Assembly (NCBI GenBank): GCA_963744255.1
Contig: CAVUSZ010000037.1
Coordinates: 25,341 to 89,340 of the forward strand
Length of the DNA: 64,000 nt
Direction: 5' to 3'
Source of the DNA: DATEDA01 sp963744255
Lineage (GTDB): Bacteria > Pseudomonadota > Gammaproteobacteria > Burkholderiales > SG8-39
Shown here: in pieces, positions 43,509 to 52,129 of the stretch
How positions within the stretch are numbered: the stretch's first letter is position 1
Layout of the letters: every line of letters begins with the position of its first letter
Program-made: the position numbers and the translations under genes
Notes under the pieces: model-generated
The model's input: only the letters and a program-made list of their open reading frames with translations
What the model was told of the DNA's origin: nothing
Databases searched by the model: none

Positions 43509-45116
43509 CTACATCCTGAACACGCCGAACCGCGTCGGCTCGACCGGCGCGTTGAGCGCGGCCGAAAGCGCCAGCGCCAGCACGCGCCGCGTATCCTCCG
43601 GCGCGATCACGCCGTCATCCCACAGCCGCGCAGTGGCGTAGTAGGGATGGCCCTGGCGGTCGTACTGCTCGAGGATCGGGCGCTTGAATGCCTCCTCCTC
43701 TTCCTCCGACCAGGCGCCGCCCTTCGCTTCGATGCCGTCGCGCCGCACCGTCGCGAGGACGCTCGCCGCCTGCTGCCCGCCCATCACGCTGATGCGCGCG
43801 TTCGGCCACATCCACAGGAAGCGCGGGTTGTAGGCGCGGCCGCACATCCCGTAGTTTCCGGCGCCGAACGAGCCGCCGATGATCACGGTGAACTTCGGCA
43901 CTCTGGCGCAGGACACCGCCGTCACCAGCTTCGCGCCGTCCTTCGCGATGCCGGCCGCCTCGTACTTCTTCCCGACCATGAAGCCGGTGATGTTCTGGAG
44001 GAAGAGGAGCGGGATCCCGCGTTGCGAGCAGAGCTCGATGAAGTGAGCGCCTTTCAGCGCCGACTCCGAGAACAGGATGCCGTTGTTCGCGACGATGCCG
44101 ATCGGGTAGCCCCAGATGCGCGCGAAGCCCGTCACGAGCGTCGTGCCGTAGTTGCTCTTAAACTCGTCCAGCTCCGAGCCGTCGACCACGCGCGCGATCA
44201 CCTCGCGCACGTCGTAGGGCTTCCGGACGTCGGCCGGGATCACGCCGCCGACCGACTCGGGCGGGTAGAGCGGCTCGCGCGGCTCGGCGAGCGCGACGCC
44301 GGGCGACTTGCCGCGATTCAGGTTCCTGACGATGCGCCGTGCGATCGCGAGCGCATGCTGGTCGTTCTGCGCGTAGTGGTCGGCGACGCCCGACTGGCGG
44401 GTGTGCACGTCGGCGCCGCCGAGCTCCTCCGGCGTGACGACCTCGCCGGTCGCCGCCTTTACGAGCGGCGGCCCGCCGAGGAAGATCGTGCCCTGGCCCT
44501 TGACGATGATCGTCTCGTCCGACATCGCCGGGACGTAGGCGCCGCCGGCGGTGCAGGAGCCCATCACGCAGGCGATCTGCGGAATGCCGTCGGCGGACAT
44601 GTTCGCCTGGTTGTAGAAGATGCGGCCGAAATGGTCGCGATCGGGGAACACGTCTTCCCACCGCGGCAGGTTGGCGCCGCCCGAGTCGACGAGGTAGAGG
44701 CACGGCAGCCGGTTCTGCCACGCGACTTCCTGCGCGCGGACGTGCTTCTTGACGGTGATCGGGTAGTAGGTGCCGCCCTTCACCGTCGCGTCGTTCGCGA
44801 CGATCAGGCATTCCTGCCCCGAGACGCGCCCGATTCCGGTCACGATGCCGGCGCACGGCGCCTCGTTGTCGTACATGTCGAGGGCCGCGAGCTGCGACAG
44901 CTCGAGGAACGGCGACCCCGGATCGAGCAGCTGGCGGACGCGCTCGCGCGGCAGGAGCTTGCCGCGCGCGACGTGCTTGGCGCGCGCCGCTTCGTCGCCG
45001 CCGAGCGAGACGGCGCCCACCCTGTCGCGCAGCTCCTGCACCAGCGCGGCCATGGTTGCGGCGTTTGCGCGGAACTCCTCCGACCGGACATTCAGTGCGG
45101 ACTTGATCGCGGGCAT
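43509..45116 (-). CDS. mccB: methylcrotonyl-CoA carboxylase beta subunit
   Basis: A 535-residue carboxyltransferase. N-terminal domain: GKLLPRERVRQLLDPGSPFLELS, then NDATVKGGTYYPITVKKH and VDSGGANLPRWEDVFPDRDHFG, which are characteristic of the MCC beta subunit; GSCTAGGAYVPAMSDE and GGPPLVKAATGEVV follow. The C-terminal domain has LFLQNITGFMVGKKYEAAGIAKDGAKLV and MGGQQAASVLA. The ATG at 45116 begins the conserved sequence; the long upstream open frame is a shadow of the divergent reductase. It pairs functionally with a biotin subunit such as that at 12557-14556, 29 kb away. Also called liuB. Confidence 0.93.
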   Translation of the reverse strand: MPAIKSALNVRSEEFRANAATMAALVQELRDRVGAVSLGGDEAARAKHVARGKLLPRERVRQLLDPGSPFLELSQLAALDMYDNEAPCAGIVTGIGRVSGQECLIVANDATVKGGTYYPITVKKHVRAQEVAWQNRLPCLYLVDSGGANLPRWEDVFPDRDHFGRIFYNQANMSADGIPQIACVMGSCTAGGAYVPAMSDETIIVKGQGTIFLGGPPLVKAATGEVVTPEELGGADVHTRQSGVADHYAQNDQHALAIARRIVRNLNRGKSPGVALAEPREPLYPPESVGGVIPADVRKPYDVREVIARVVDGSELDEFKSNYGTTLVTGFARIWGYPIGIVANNGILFSESALKGAHFIELCSQRGIPLLFLQNITGFMVGKKYEAAGIAKDGAKLVTAVSCARVPKFTVIIGGSFGAGNYGMCGRAYNPRFLWMWPNARISVMGGQQAASVLATVRRDGIEAKGGAWSEEEEEAFKRPILEQYDRQGHPYYATARLWDDGVIAPEDTRRVLALALSAALNAPVEPTRFGVFRM

Positions 45117-45170
45117 GCCGCGGATTCTAGCAGCGGGCTTTCCGCGAGCGGCCCTATACTCCGGCCGGCC

Positions 45171-45956
45171 ATGCAGGAACTCGATCGGATCTGGCCGCTG
45201 CTGCTCGCGGCGGTGCGCGGCGGAAGCGACGACGCGGTGCGAGCGGCGGCGGCAAACGACCCGCTCGTCGCGCTCTATCTCCCGCTCTGCAGCGGGGACC
45301 CGCGCAAGCCGCTCACGATCGGACATCTCGCACAGAGCCTCGACGGGTTCATCGCGACCCGGCACGGCGAATCGATGTTCATCACCGGCGACGAGAACGT
45401 CGTTCACATGCATCGCCTGCGGGCGCTTTGCGACGCGGTCGTCGTCGGCGCGAGCACCGTCCAGGCCGACGATTCGCGGCTCACGACGCGGCTCGTGCCG
45501 GGCCCCAACCCGCTGCGGGTGGTGATCGACCCGCGGCGCCGGTTGCCGGCGAGCCTGCGCCTGTTCAGCGACGGTGTCGCGCCGACCCTGCTCGTCTGCG
45601 ACGCGGCGTGCGCAAATCCCGGCGAACGATTCGGCGGCGCGGAGATCGCCGGCCTGCCAGCGCGCGACGGCCGCCTCGAGTTCGCCGCGATCCTCGACCT
45701 CGTGCACCGGCGCGGCTGCCGCACCGTCTTCGTCGAGGGAGGCGGCATGACAGTATCGGGATTCCTCGCCGCCGGCTTGCTCGACCGGCTGCAGGTGACG
45801 GTCGCGCCGGCGCTTCTCGGCGACGGCTTGGCCGGGCTGCGCTTGCCGCCGGTCGGGCGGCTTGCCGACGCATCGCGCCTTGCGTATCGCGTCCATCGCA
45901 TGGGCGAGGACGTGCTGTTCGATTGTGATCTGCGGCCGGCGTCAGGAGGACGCTAA
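45171..45956 (+). CDS. RibD C-terminal domain reductase (dihydrofolate reductase-like fold)
   Basis: A 261-residue stand-alone RibD-C-type reductase. The family segments are PLTIGHLAQSLDGFIATRHGES near residue 45, DAVVVGASTVQADDSRLTTRLV near 87, PLRVVIDPRRRLP and the NADPH-binding CRTVFVEGGGMTVSGFLAAGLLDRLQV near 183. Usually such domains reduce a ribosylaminopyrimidine in riboflavin-like pathways. It diverges from mccB with 54 nt between starts; a TATACT -10-like sequence at 45155-45160 is only 10 nt from the ATG, suggesting a leaderless or very short leader. It is convergent, with a 4-bp overlap, with the methyltransferase. Confidence 0.8.
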   Translation: MQELDRIWPLLLAAVRGGSDDAVRAAAANDPLVALYLPLCSGDPRKPLTIGHLAQSLDGFIATRHGESMFITGDENVVHMHRLRALCDAVVVGASTVQADDSRLTTRLVPGPNPLRVVIDPRRRLPASLRLFSDGVAPTLLVCDAACANPGERFGGAEIAGLPARDGRLEFAAILDLVHRRGCRTVFVEGGGMTVSGFLAAGLLDRLQVTVAPALLGDGLAGLRLPPVGRLADASRLAYRVHRMGEDVLFDCDLRPASGGR

Positions 45957-46740
45957 CCTACTTCACGATCAAGCCGGCCGGCGACATCGATATGGCCCAC
46001 GCGCAGCCACGAGTCGCCGTTCGCGACGTGCGCGCGGCGTCGTCCCGCCCAGGCTTGCAGCGCGCCCCGATTCCCGGGCGCGACCTCGGCGGCGGCCGAG
46101 GTCCAGCCGTCGATGAGCGCCGCTTGCAACGCTGCCGACTCGGGGCCGAGCTCCCAGTCGCTCGGTGCGGTCACCATCTCATAGCCGCGCGCGCTGAACG
46201 CGGCGACGGCCGCGGCGGCCGCACCGGGGCCGAGGGCCGGCCCGAAACCCTTGTCGCCGAGCTGATGCCGGTTGATGAGCGCGCGCACGAGCTCATCGGC
46301 GTCCTCCGGCGGCGACCACTCGATGCGCCCGTCGTAGGTCAGCGCGAAGAGCACGCCGGCGCCGACTTCCGCGCAGCGCGCGGCAAGCCGCTGCAGCCAC
46401 GGTGCCGACACCAGGTCGAGCAGCGCCGAGGCGGTGACGAGGTCGTAGCCGGCGAAAGGCAGGTCGTCGAGCCCGTGCGCGAGGTCGAGCCGCAAGGTCG
46501 AGACGTCCGCTCCCGCCAGCGGCGTGAGTGCAGCGAGCAGGCGCGGATCGCGATCGACGGCGAGCCATTGTCGCGCGCCGCCGAGCCGCGGCGCGAGATA
46601 GCGAAAGTTTGCTCCCGTTCCCGACGCGAGATCGACGACGCGCCTGACGCTGCCCGCGAACGCGGCGGCGAGCGCCTCGACCGGGCCACGGCGTCGGCGG
46701 CCTCGCGCAGCGCAAGCCACTCAGCGGTGAAGCCGCTCAA
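45953..46740 (-). CDS. class I SAM methyltransferase (one frameshift near the start)
   Basis: The SAM motif VVDLASGTGANFRYLAP is near residue 37, followed by the acidic LAVDRDPRLLAAL. About 260 residues. The likely N-terminus LSGFTAEWLALREAADAVARS is in a second frame beginning at a TTG at 46740 that overlaps the end of the glycosyltransferase gene; the main frame starts at about 46690. One indel at about 46680-46690 would reconcile them. No target-specific motif is seen; it sits in the RibD-C/GT/QueD cluster and may methylate a small molecule. Confidence 0.72.
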
Positions 46741-47791
46741 GCTCGATCGCCTCGAGGGCTTTCGCGAGCCGCGCGCATGACTCCTCCCACGTGGGGAGCC
46801 GCGCACGCGCGCTGCGCGCGCCCGCGGCGAGGCTCGCGCGTAGCGCCGGCTCGTCGAGCAGCCGCGCGAGCGCACCGCGCAGCGCGACCGGATCCCCGGG
46901 CGGGACGAGCAGCGCTGCCTCCGCCGGCACTGTTTCGGGGACCGCGCCCGCGCGTGTCGCCACGACCGGCAGGCCGTGCGCGAGCGCTTCGGCGAGCGCC
47001 ATCCCGTAGCCCTCGTGGAAGGTCGCGAGCACGAAGGCGTCGGCGCGATCGTAGTAGCGATCGAGCGGCGTTCGATCGACCTCGCCCGCGAACCGCACGC
47101 GGTCGGCAAGGCGCAGCCGCGCGAGCTGCTGCCGGAGCGCGGCGACCGTCTCCGGGCTGCGCGCGAGAGCGCCGACGCAGGTGAGCCGCCACGGGCGATC
47201 GACGAGCGGCGCGAGCGCTTCGACGAGCACCGCGTGACCCTTGCGCGGGACGATCGCCGCTACGCACAGCAGCTCGAGGGATCGTCCTTCCGAGCCGCGG
47301 GCGAAGGGCACGGGATCGGTGCCTGGCTCGACGACCGTGATCCGCTCGCTCGCGACGCCGTAGCCGGCGAGTGCACGCGCCGTTGCCGCGCTGGTGGTGA
47401 CGACTCTACCGGCGGCGGCGAGCGCGCGCATCTCCGAAACCCGCAGCGCCGCGGCGCGCGCGGGCTCGAGGCCGGTCTCCGCCGCCAGCGGATGGTGCAC
47501 GAGCGCGACGAGGCGAAGCCGGCGTGCCTCCGCCGCCGCGACCTCCGGCAGCGCGCCGAAGGCGAGCCCGTCTACAAGCACCGTGCGGCCGTCCGGAATG
47601 CGCGCGAGCGTGGTCCGCGCATGCGCAGTCGCGGCCGGCGTCGGCGCGGGGAAGCTCGCGTGCAACCCGTGCACCGCGACGTTCCAGCCGAGCGTGCGCA
47701 ACCCGTCCATCATCCGTCGGCCGTACTCGTACCCGCCGGTGCGGGCGTCCGCATCGCCGGGGAGGACGAAATGAAGCGCGGGACGCTTCAC
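46721..47791 (-). CDS. family 4 glycosyltransferase
   Basis: A 356-residue GT-B glycosyltransferase. It begins ALHFVLPGDADARTGGYEYGRRMM (donor-side Gly-rich loop), and has LELLCVAAIVPRKGHAVLVEAL near 190 and the acidic E-x7-E region ATFHEGYGMALAEALAHGLPVVATRAG near 275-285. The GTG at 47791 overlaps the QueD-like stop (GTGTGA); an ATG at 47815 would be upstream. Sugar donor and acceptor unknown; neighbours suggest a pterin- or pyrimidine-derived acceptor. Confidence 0.83.
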   Translation of the reverse strand: MKRPALHFVLPGDADARTGGYEYGRRMMDGLRTLGWNVAVHGLHASFPAPTPAATAHARTTLARIPDGRTVLVDGLAFGALPEVAAAEARRLRLVALVHHPLAAETGLEPARAAALRVSEMRALAAAGRVVTTSAATARALAGYGVASERITVVEPGTDPVPFARGSEGRSLELLCVAAIVPRKGHAVLVEALAPLVDRPWRLTCVGALARSPETVAALRQQLARLRLADRVRFAGEVDRTPLDRYYDRADAFVLATFHEGYGMALAEALAHGLPVVATRAGAVPETVPAEAALLVPPGDPVALRGALARLLDEPALRASLAAGARSARARLPTWEESCARLAKALEAIELERLHR

Positions 47792-48186
47792 ACCTCGCCT
47801 TCGAATGACGCCCATGCGGCGTGCGACTCGTGCAGCGTGACCTTCATCCGCGCCAGGCCGCGCGCGGTCTCGCCGAGCGCGCCGGCCCGGATCGCGGCGT
47901 GCATGCGGTCGAAGACGACGCGCGCCAGGAACTCGGTCGTCGTGTTCCGGCCGGCGAGCTCCGGCTCGTCGTCGAGGTTGCGGTAGTTGAGCGCGTCGAG
48001 GACGGCGCGCAGTGCCGCAGCGGCGCGTCCGATGTCGACCACGAGCCCGTCGGCGTCGAGTGCCGGGCGCCGGAGCTCCACGTCGACGACGTAGGTCGCG
48101 CCGTGCAACCGCTGCGCCGGGCCGAACACTGCGCCCCTGAAGCTGTGCGCGATCATGAAGTGGTCGCGAACACAGACGGTGAACAT
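47788..48186 (-). CDS. QueD/6-pyruvoyltetrahydropterin synthase-like protein with lost active-site residues
   Basis: A 132-residue PTPS-fold protein. Two of three zinc His are present, H14 (IAHSF) and H28 (RLHGATY), but the family HGH-Y motif is HGATY, so the third zinc ligand is Ala30. The catalytic Cys that normally precedes the HGH motif is also absent in AVFGPAQRLHG. Other conserved parts remain: VVDIGRAAA near 50, LNYRNLDD (usual LDHRNLN), NTTTEFLAR (usual NPTAE) and HESHAAWASFEG. This suggests a changed reaction or a noncatalytic binding role. It starts an overlapping block with the GT and methyltransferase genes. Confidence 0.75.
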   Translation of the reverse strand: MFTVCVRDHFMIAHSFRGAVFGPAQRLHGATYVVDVELRRPALDADGLVVDIGRAAAALRAVLDALNYRNLDDEPELAGRNTTTEFLARVVFDRMHAAIRAGALGETARGLARMKVTLHESHAAWASFEGEV

Positions 48187-48191
48187 GGGAG

Positions 48192-49169
48192 CTATTCGTA
48201 GACGATGCGATGACAGATCGTGTCGCCCGGCCCGGCGGCAAGCCGCGCCATGACGCGCGGCAGATCCTCGAACCGGTCCTCGCCGGTGACGAGCGCGTCG
48301 GGCGCGGGATCGGCGAGGAGGCGCAAAGCGAGGTCGAGGCGCCGCTCGCGCGTCCAGCGTGCGCGCTGCGCGGCCGCGACGTTCCCGACCTGCGACGACT
48401 TGAGCGTGAGCCGCTGCGAGTGGAACGCCGCACCGAGCGCGAGCGGGACCGCGCAGGCGCCGAACCAGCTGAGCTCGAGCACCGTCGCCTCGAACCCGGC
48501 GAGCTCGAGGGCGAGGGCGGCACCCTCGGGCGCGCCGCTCGCGTGGATCACCAGGTCCGCTCCGCGGCGCGCGGTCTCCGGCGCGACGAAGCCGACGCCG
48601 AGCGCGCGGGCGACCGCCGCCCGGCGCGGGTTTGTGTCCACCAGCTCGACTTCGCAGCCCGGCACCCGCCCGGCGAGCCAGGCGGCGAGGCAGCCGAGCG
48701 CGCCGGCGCCGATCACGGCGATCCGGTCGCCGATCCGCGGGTCCGCGTCCCACAGGCCGTTGATCGCGGTCTCGAGGTTCGCGGCGAGCACCGCGCGCTG
48801 CGGGGGCACACCCTCCGGAAGGGGACGCACGGCCGCAGCCGGCACGACGTAGCGTGTCTGATGCGGATACAGGCAGAATACCGTGCGACCAAGGAGCGCG
48901 CCCGGCCCTTCCTCGACCTCGCCGACGCTGATGTAGCCGTACTTGACCGGGGCGGGGAAGTCCCCGGCTTGAAACGGTGCACGCATCCGCCCGTACTCGC
49001 CTGGGGCGACCTCGCCCCGGAAGACGAGGGTCTCGGTGCCCCGGCTCAGGGCGCTGTACAGTGCGCGCACCCGTACCTCGCCGGTGTCGCATCGGGCGAG
49101 CGGTTCGTTCCGTATCTCCCCCTGGCTGAGACCGGTGATCCAGAACGCACGGGCGTGGTCCGCGGACAT
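48192..49169 (-). CDS. MDR-type zinc-less alcohol dehydrogenase
   Basis: A 325-residue medium-chain dehydrogenase/reductase. Cofactor-binding AVIGAGALGCLAAWLAG near 165-180; N-terminal catalytic domain with ALYSALSRGTETLVFRGEV near 33. The catalytic-zinc residues Cys and His typical of ADH are not evident, and the structural four-Cys lobe is missing, as in quinone-reductase or bacteriochlorophyllide-type MDRs (BchC-like). Five nucleotides separate its stop from the QueD-like start. The ATG at 49169 overlaps the divergent gene's ATG. Confidence 0.78.
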   Translation of the reverse strand: MSADHARAFWITGLSQGEIRNEPLARCDTGEVRVRALYSALSRGTETLVFRGEVAPGEYGRMRAPFQAGDFPAPVKYGYISVGEVEEGPGALLGRTVFCLYPHQTRYVVPAAAVRPLPEGVPPQRAVLAANLETAINGLWDADPRIGDRIAVIGAGALGCLAAWLAGRVPGCEVELVDTNPRRAAVARALGVGFVAPETARRGADLVIHASGAPEGAALALELAGFEATVLELSWFGACAVPLALGAAFHSQRLTLKSSQVGNVAAAQRARWTRERRLDLALRLLADPAPDALVTGEDRFEDLPRVMARLAAGPGDTICHRIVYE

Positions 49170-49914
49170 GGAATCGAAGCATACTAGTTCGAACGGGGTG
49201 CGCCTTGCGCACCCGGCAGCGCCGAGCATCGCCATCGCGGCGATCGCCCTCGCCGGGCTCGCAACCGTGGTGGCGCGCGAGCTCGCGCTGGGCCCGCTCT
49301 ACATCCCGAAGGTGCTCGCGGTGTTCGCCGCGGTCGCGGTCGTGGTGCTCCTGAAGCTGCCGGCGCACCATCCGTTCGCGCGTTTCGGCCCGGCGAACCA
49401 GGTCACGCTGGCGCGGGCGGCTTTCGCGGCGCTGCTGGCGGGGCTGATCGGCGAGGCCGGAGCACTGGACGTCGGGCGACTGGCGTTCGCCCTCGCCATC
49501 GTCGCCGCCGCGCTCGACGCGGTCGACGGGCAGCTCGCGCGCGCGAGCGGCATGACGAGCGATTTCGGCGCCCGGTTCGACATGGAGACCGACGCGGCGC
49601 TGGTGCTCGCGCTGTCGGCGCTCGCGTGGCAGCTCGACAAGGCCGGAGCGTGGGTGCTGGCGTCGGGGGTGATGCGCTACGCGTTCGTCGCGGCCGGCGC
49701 GGCAGCGCCCTGGCTCCGCCGTCCGCTGCCGCCGAGCTTCCGCCGCAAGCTGGTGTGCGCCGTGCAGATGGCCACGCTCGTCACCGTGCTCGCCCCCGCG
49801 CTCGAGCCGCCGGTGACCGCGATCCTCGCGGCGCTTGCGCTCGTCGCGCTCTGCTACTCTTTCGCCGCCGACGTGATCTGGCTCCGCCGGCATTCCAGGG
49901 AAGCCCATCCATGA
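49168..49914 (+). CDS. CDP-alcohol phosphatidyltransferase family protein
   Basis: A 248-residue membrane enzyme with about six helices. The family motif D-x2-DG-x2-AR-x8-G-x3-D-x3-D is complete, beginning DAVDGQLAR near residue 113 and ending GARFDMETD. It would transfer a CDP-linked head group to an alcohol or lipid. The ATG at 49168 shares the CATG with the divergent MDR gene; a GTG at 49198 just before the first hydrophobic helix is an alternative start that leaves room for promoters. Confidence 0.85.
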   Translation: MESKHTSSNGVRLAHPAAPSIAIAAIALAGLATVVARELALGPLYIPKVLAVFAAVAVVVLLKLPAHHPFARFGPANQVTLARAAFAALLAGLIGEAGALDVGRLAFALAIVAAALDAVDGQLARASGMTSDFGARFDMETDAALVLALSALAWQLDKAGAWVLASGVMRYAFVAAGAAAPWLRRPLPPSFRRKLVCAVQMATLVTVLAPALEPPVTAILAALALVALCYSFAADVIWLRRHSREAHP

Positions 49915-50495
49915 CGAGATTCGCTCTCCGGCTGTTCGCGCTTTGCCTGTCGAGCGCCGCCGTGCACGCGCAACCGGCCCGCTATCAGATCGACCCCGAG
50001 CACTTCAGCGTCGGGTTCCTGGTCGACCATCTCGGCTACGCGAAGGTGCTCGGGATGTTCCGCGACTCGAGCGGCTCGTACGCCTTCGACGAGAACACCG
50101 GCGCGCTCTCCGACGTGCGCCTCGTCGTGGACGCCAGGACCGTGTCCACCGGCCACCGCAAGCGCGACCAGCACCTGGCGAGCCCCGATTTCCTCAACGC
50201 CGGCGAGTTTCGCGAGATCGTCTTCAAGGGCGCCACCGCGAAGCGCACCGGCGAGCGGACGTTCGTGGTGGAAGGCCAGCTCGAGCTGATCGGCAAGACG
50301 CAGCCGGTCACGCTGAACGTCACCTGGAACAAGAGCGGGAAGTACGAGCTGCCCGGCACCGACGCGTACGTGATGGGCGTCTCCGCGCGCGGCAACTTCA
50401 AGCGCAGCAGCTTCGGCATGAACTACGGCATCGCCAACGGCTGGGTCGGCGACACGGTCGAGCTGATCGTCGAGTTCGAGGCGAAGCGGAAGTGA
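49911..50495 (+). CDS. YceI family periplasmic protein
   Basis: A 194-residue exported lipocalin-like protein: signal peptide (ALRLFALCLSSAAVHA, cleavage before QPARYQ), then FSVGFLVDHLGYAKVLGMFRD and DVRLVVDARTVSTGHRKRDQHLASPDFLNAG, the YceI signature, and FKRSSFGMNYG near the end. YceI proteins bind isoprenoid or lipid ligands. It overlaps the upstream CDP-alcohol transferase stop by ATGA and the next gene's GTG. Confidence 0.88.
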   Translation: MTRFALRLFALCLSSAAVHAQPARYQIDPEHFSVGFLVDHLGYAKVLGMFRDSSGSYAFDENTGALSDVRLVVDARTVSTGHRKRDQHLASPDFLNAGEFREIVFKGATAKRTGERTFVVEGQLELIGKTQPVTLNVTWNKSGKYELPGTDAYVMGVSARGNFKRSSFGMNYGIANGWVGDTVELIVEFEAKRK

Positions 50496-52129
50496 TCGCC
50501 CGCTGGATTGCGCTGGCCGCGGCGCTCGCGGCGCTCAACTTCGCGCTCACGTTCGCGAACCTCTGGCCGACGGCGTGGATCAGGCCGCGCGCGGCGCTGG
50601 CGATCGAGCTCGCCGTGGCGGTGCTCCTGGCCGCCATCGTCATCCTGCGCTGGGGTCCCCTTTCGCGCCGCGCGCTCGGGCTTATCTCGGCCGCGTTCGT
50701 CGTCCTCGCGCTCACGCACTACGCGGAGGTGATGGCGCGCGAGCTCTACGGTCGGCCGATCAACCTCTACTACGACGCGCCGCACGTTCCGCGCGTCGTC
50801 GCGATGTTCGCGGAAGCGACGCCGGCGTGGGTGCTTTTGGCGGCGAGCGCGGGCGTGGCGCTCGGGTTGCTCGTGGTGTTCGGCGCCGTTCGCTGGGCAT
50901 GGGGGCGGATCGCCGACGCGCTCGCCGCGCCGCGGCCGCGGCGCGCGCTGGCGGCCGTTGCGGTTGCGCTGATCGTCGCCTATCCGTTCGCGCCGGGATG
51001 GTTCACCGCGCCGGTCACTGCGAGCTATGCGCGCCAGTTGATGCTCGCCGCCCACGTCCTCGGGGGAGGCGACGCGCAACTCGCTGCCAGCCCGCTCCTC
51101 GGATCGGATCTGCAGCGCCTCGGCAGCGCGGACGTCTTCCTGATCTTCCTGGAGTCGTACGGCGCGACGACCTACGACCGGCCGGAGCACGTCGCGCGGC
51201 TTGCGCCGAAACGCGACGCGCTCGCGGCGGCGGCCGCGGCGACCGGCCGCGGCATCGTGTCGGCCTTCGTCGAGTCGCCGACCTTCGGCGGCGCCTCGTG
51301 GCTCGCTCACGCGAGCCTGCTCTCCGGGCTCGACGTGCGCGACGGCGACGCGTACAACCTGCTGATGACCGAACGGCGCGAGACCCTGGTGCGCACGTTC
51401 GCGCGCGGCGGCTATCGCACCGTCGCGCTCATGCCGGGACTGCGCCAGGACTGGCGCGAGGGCGCGTGGTTCTACGGATTCGACGAGATCTACGACGCCG
51501 CGCGGCTCGACTATCGGGGACCGGAGTTCGGCTGGTGGCGCATTCCGGACCAGTACGCGCTCGCGAAGCTCGACCGGATCGAGGTCGCGCCGCACTCGCG
51601 CCGCCCGGTGTTCGTCTTCTTCCCGACGATCACGAGCCACGCGCCGTTCCGGCCGGTGCCGCCGTACCAGGCCGAGTGGCAGCGGCTGCTGGGGGACCGA
51701 CCGTACGATCCCGAGGTCGAGCGCGTCCTGCGCGACTATCGCGCCGAGTGGCAGAACCTCGATCCCGCATACGCCGACTCCGTCGGGTATGCGCTCGAGT
51801 GGCTGGGCGGTTATCTCCGCGAGCGTCGCGATACCGAGCTCGTGCTGGTCGTCCTGGGCGACCATCAGCCGCCGGTCGGCGTCGGCGGCGAGCGGCCGTC
51901 GTGGGAAGTGCCGGTGCACGTGATCGCGAAGCGCGGCCCGCTGCTCGACGCGCTCGCGGCGAGCGGCTTCGCCGCGGGGCTCGCGCCGCGGCGGCCCGCG
52001 ATCGGCGGAATGCACGAGCTCACGTCCGTGCTGGTGCGCGCGTTCGGATCAGACTTCGAGTCGGGCGTAGACATCGCCGGAGCCGTCGGCCACCCCGCGG
52101 ATCGCCGCCCGGATCGCCGCGGGCTCTAG
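50492..52129 (+). CDS. membrane-anchored sulfatase-fold (LTA synthase-like) protein
   Basis: A 545-residue protein with about four membrane helices in the first 180 residues and an extracytoplasmic alkaline-phosphatase-superfamily domain: FLIFLESYGATTYDRP near 223, SPTFGGASWLAHASLLSG near 263 (Ser at the nucleophile region), TITSHAPFRPVPP near 383 and VVLGDHQPPVG near 453. This matches phosphoglycerol- or phosphoethanolamine-transferring enzymes. Its pairing with a CDP-alcohol phosphatidyltransferase suggests modification of a lipid or glycan head group. Its 3' 81 bp overlaps the convergent FkbM gene. Confidence 0.78.
   Translation: MIARWIALAAALAALNFALTFANLWPTAWIRPRAALAIELAVAVLLAAIVILRWGPLSRRALGLISAAFVVLALTHYAEVMARELYGRPINLYYDAPHVPRVVAMFAEATPAWVLLAASAGVALGLLVVFGAVRWAWGRIADALAAPRPRRALAAVAVALIVAYPFAPGWFTAPVTASYARQLMLAAHVLGGGDAQLAASPLLGSDLQRLGSADVFLIFLESYGATTYDRPEHVARLAPKRDALAAAAAATGRGIVSAFVESPTFGGASWLAHASLLSGLDVRDGDAYNLLMTERRETLVRTFARGGYRTVALMPGLRQDWREGAWFYGFDEIYDAARLDYRGPEFGWWRIPDQYALAKLDRIEVAPHSRRPVFVFFPTITSHAPFRPVPPYQAEWQRLLGDRPYDPEVERVLRDYRAEWQNLDPAYADSVGYALEWLGGYLRERRDTELVLVVLGDHQPPVGVGGERPSWEVPVHVIAKRGPLLDALAASGFAAGLAPRRPAIGGMHELTSVLVRAFGSDFESGVDIAGAVGHPADRRPDRRGL

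Noticed and set aside
43647..45170. Upstream extension of the RibD-C reductase gene
   Set aside because: The open frame before 45171 is antisense to mccB and lacks conserved sequence.
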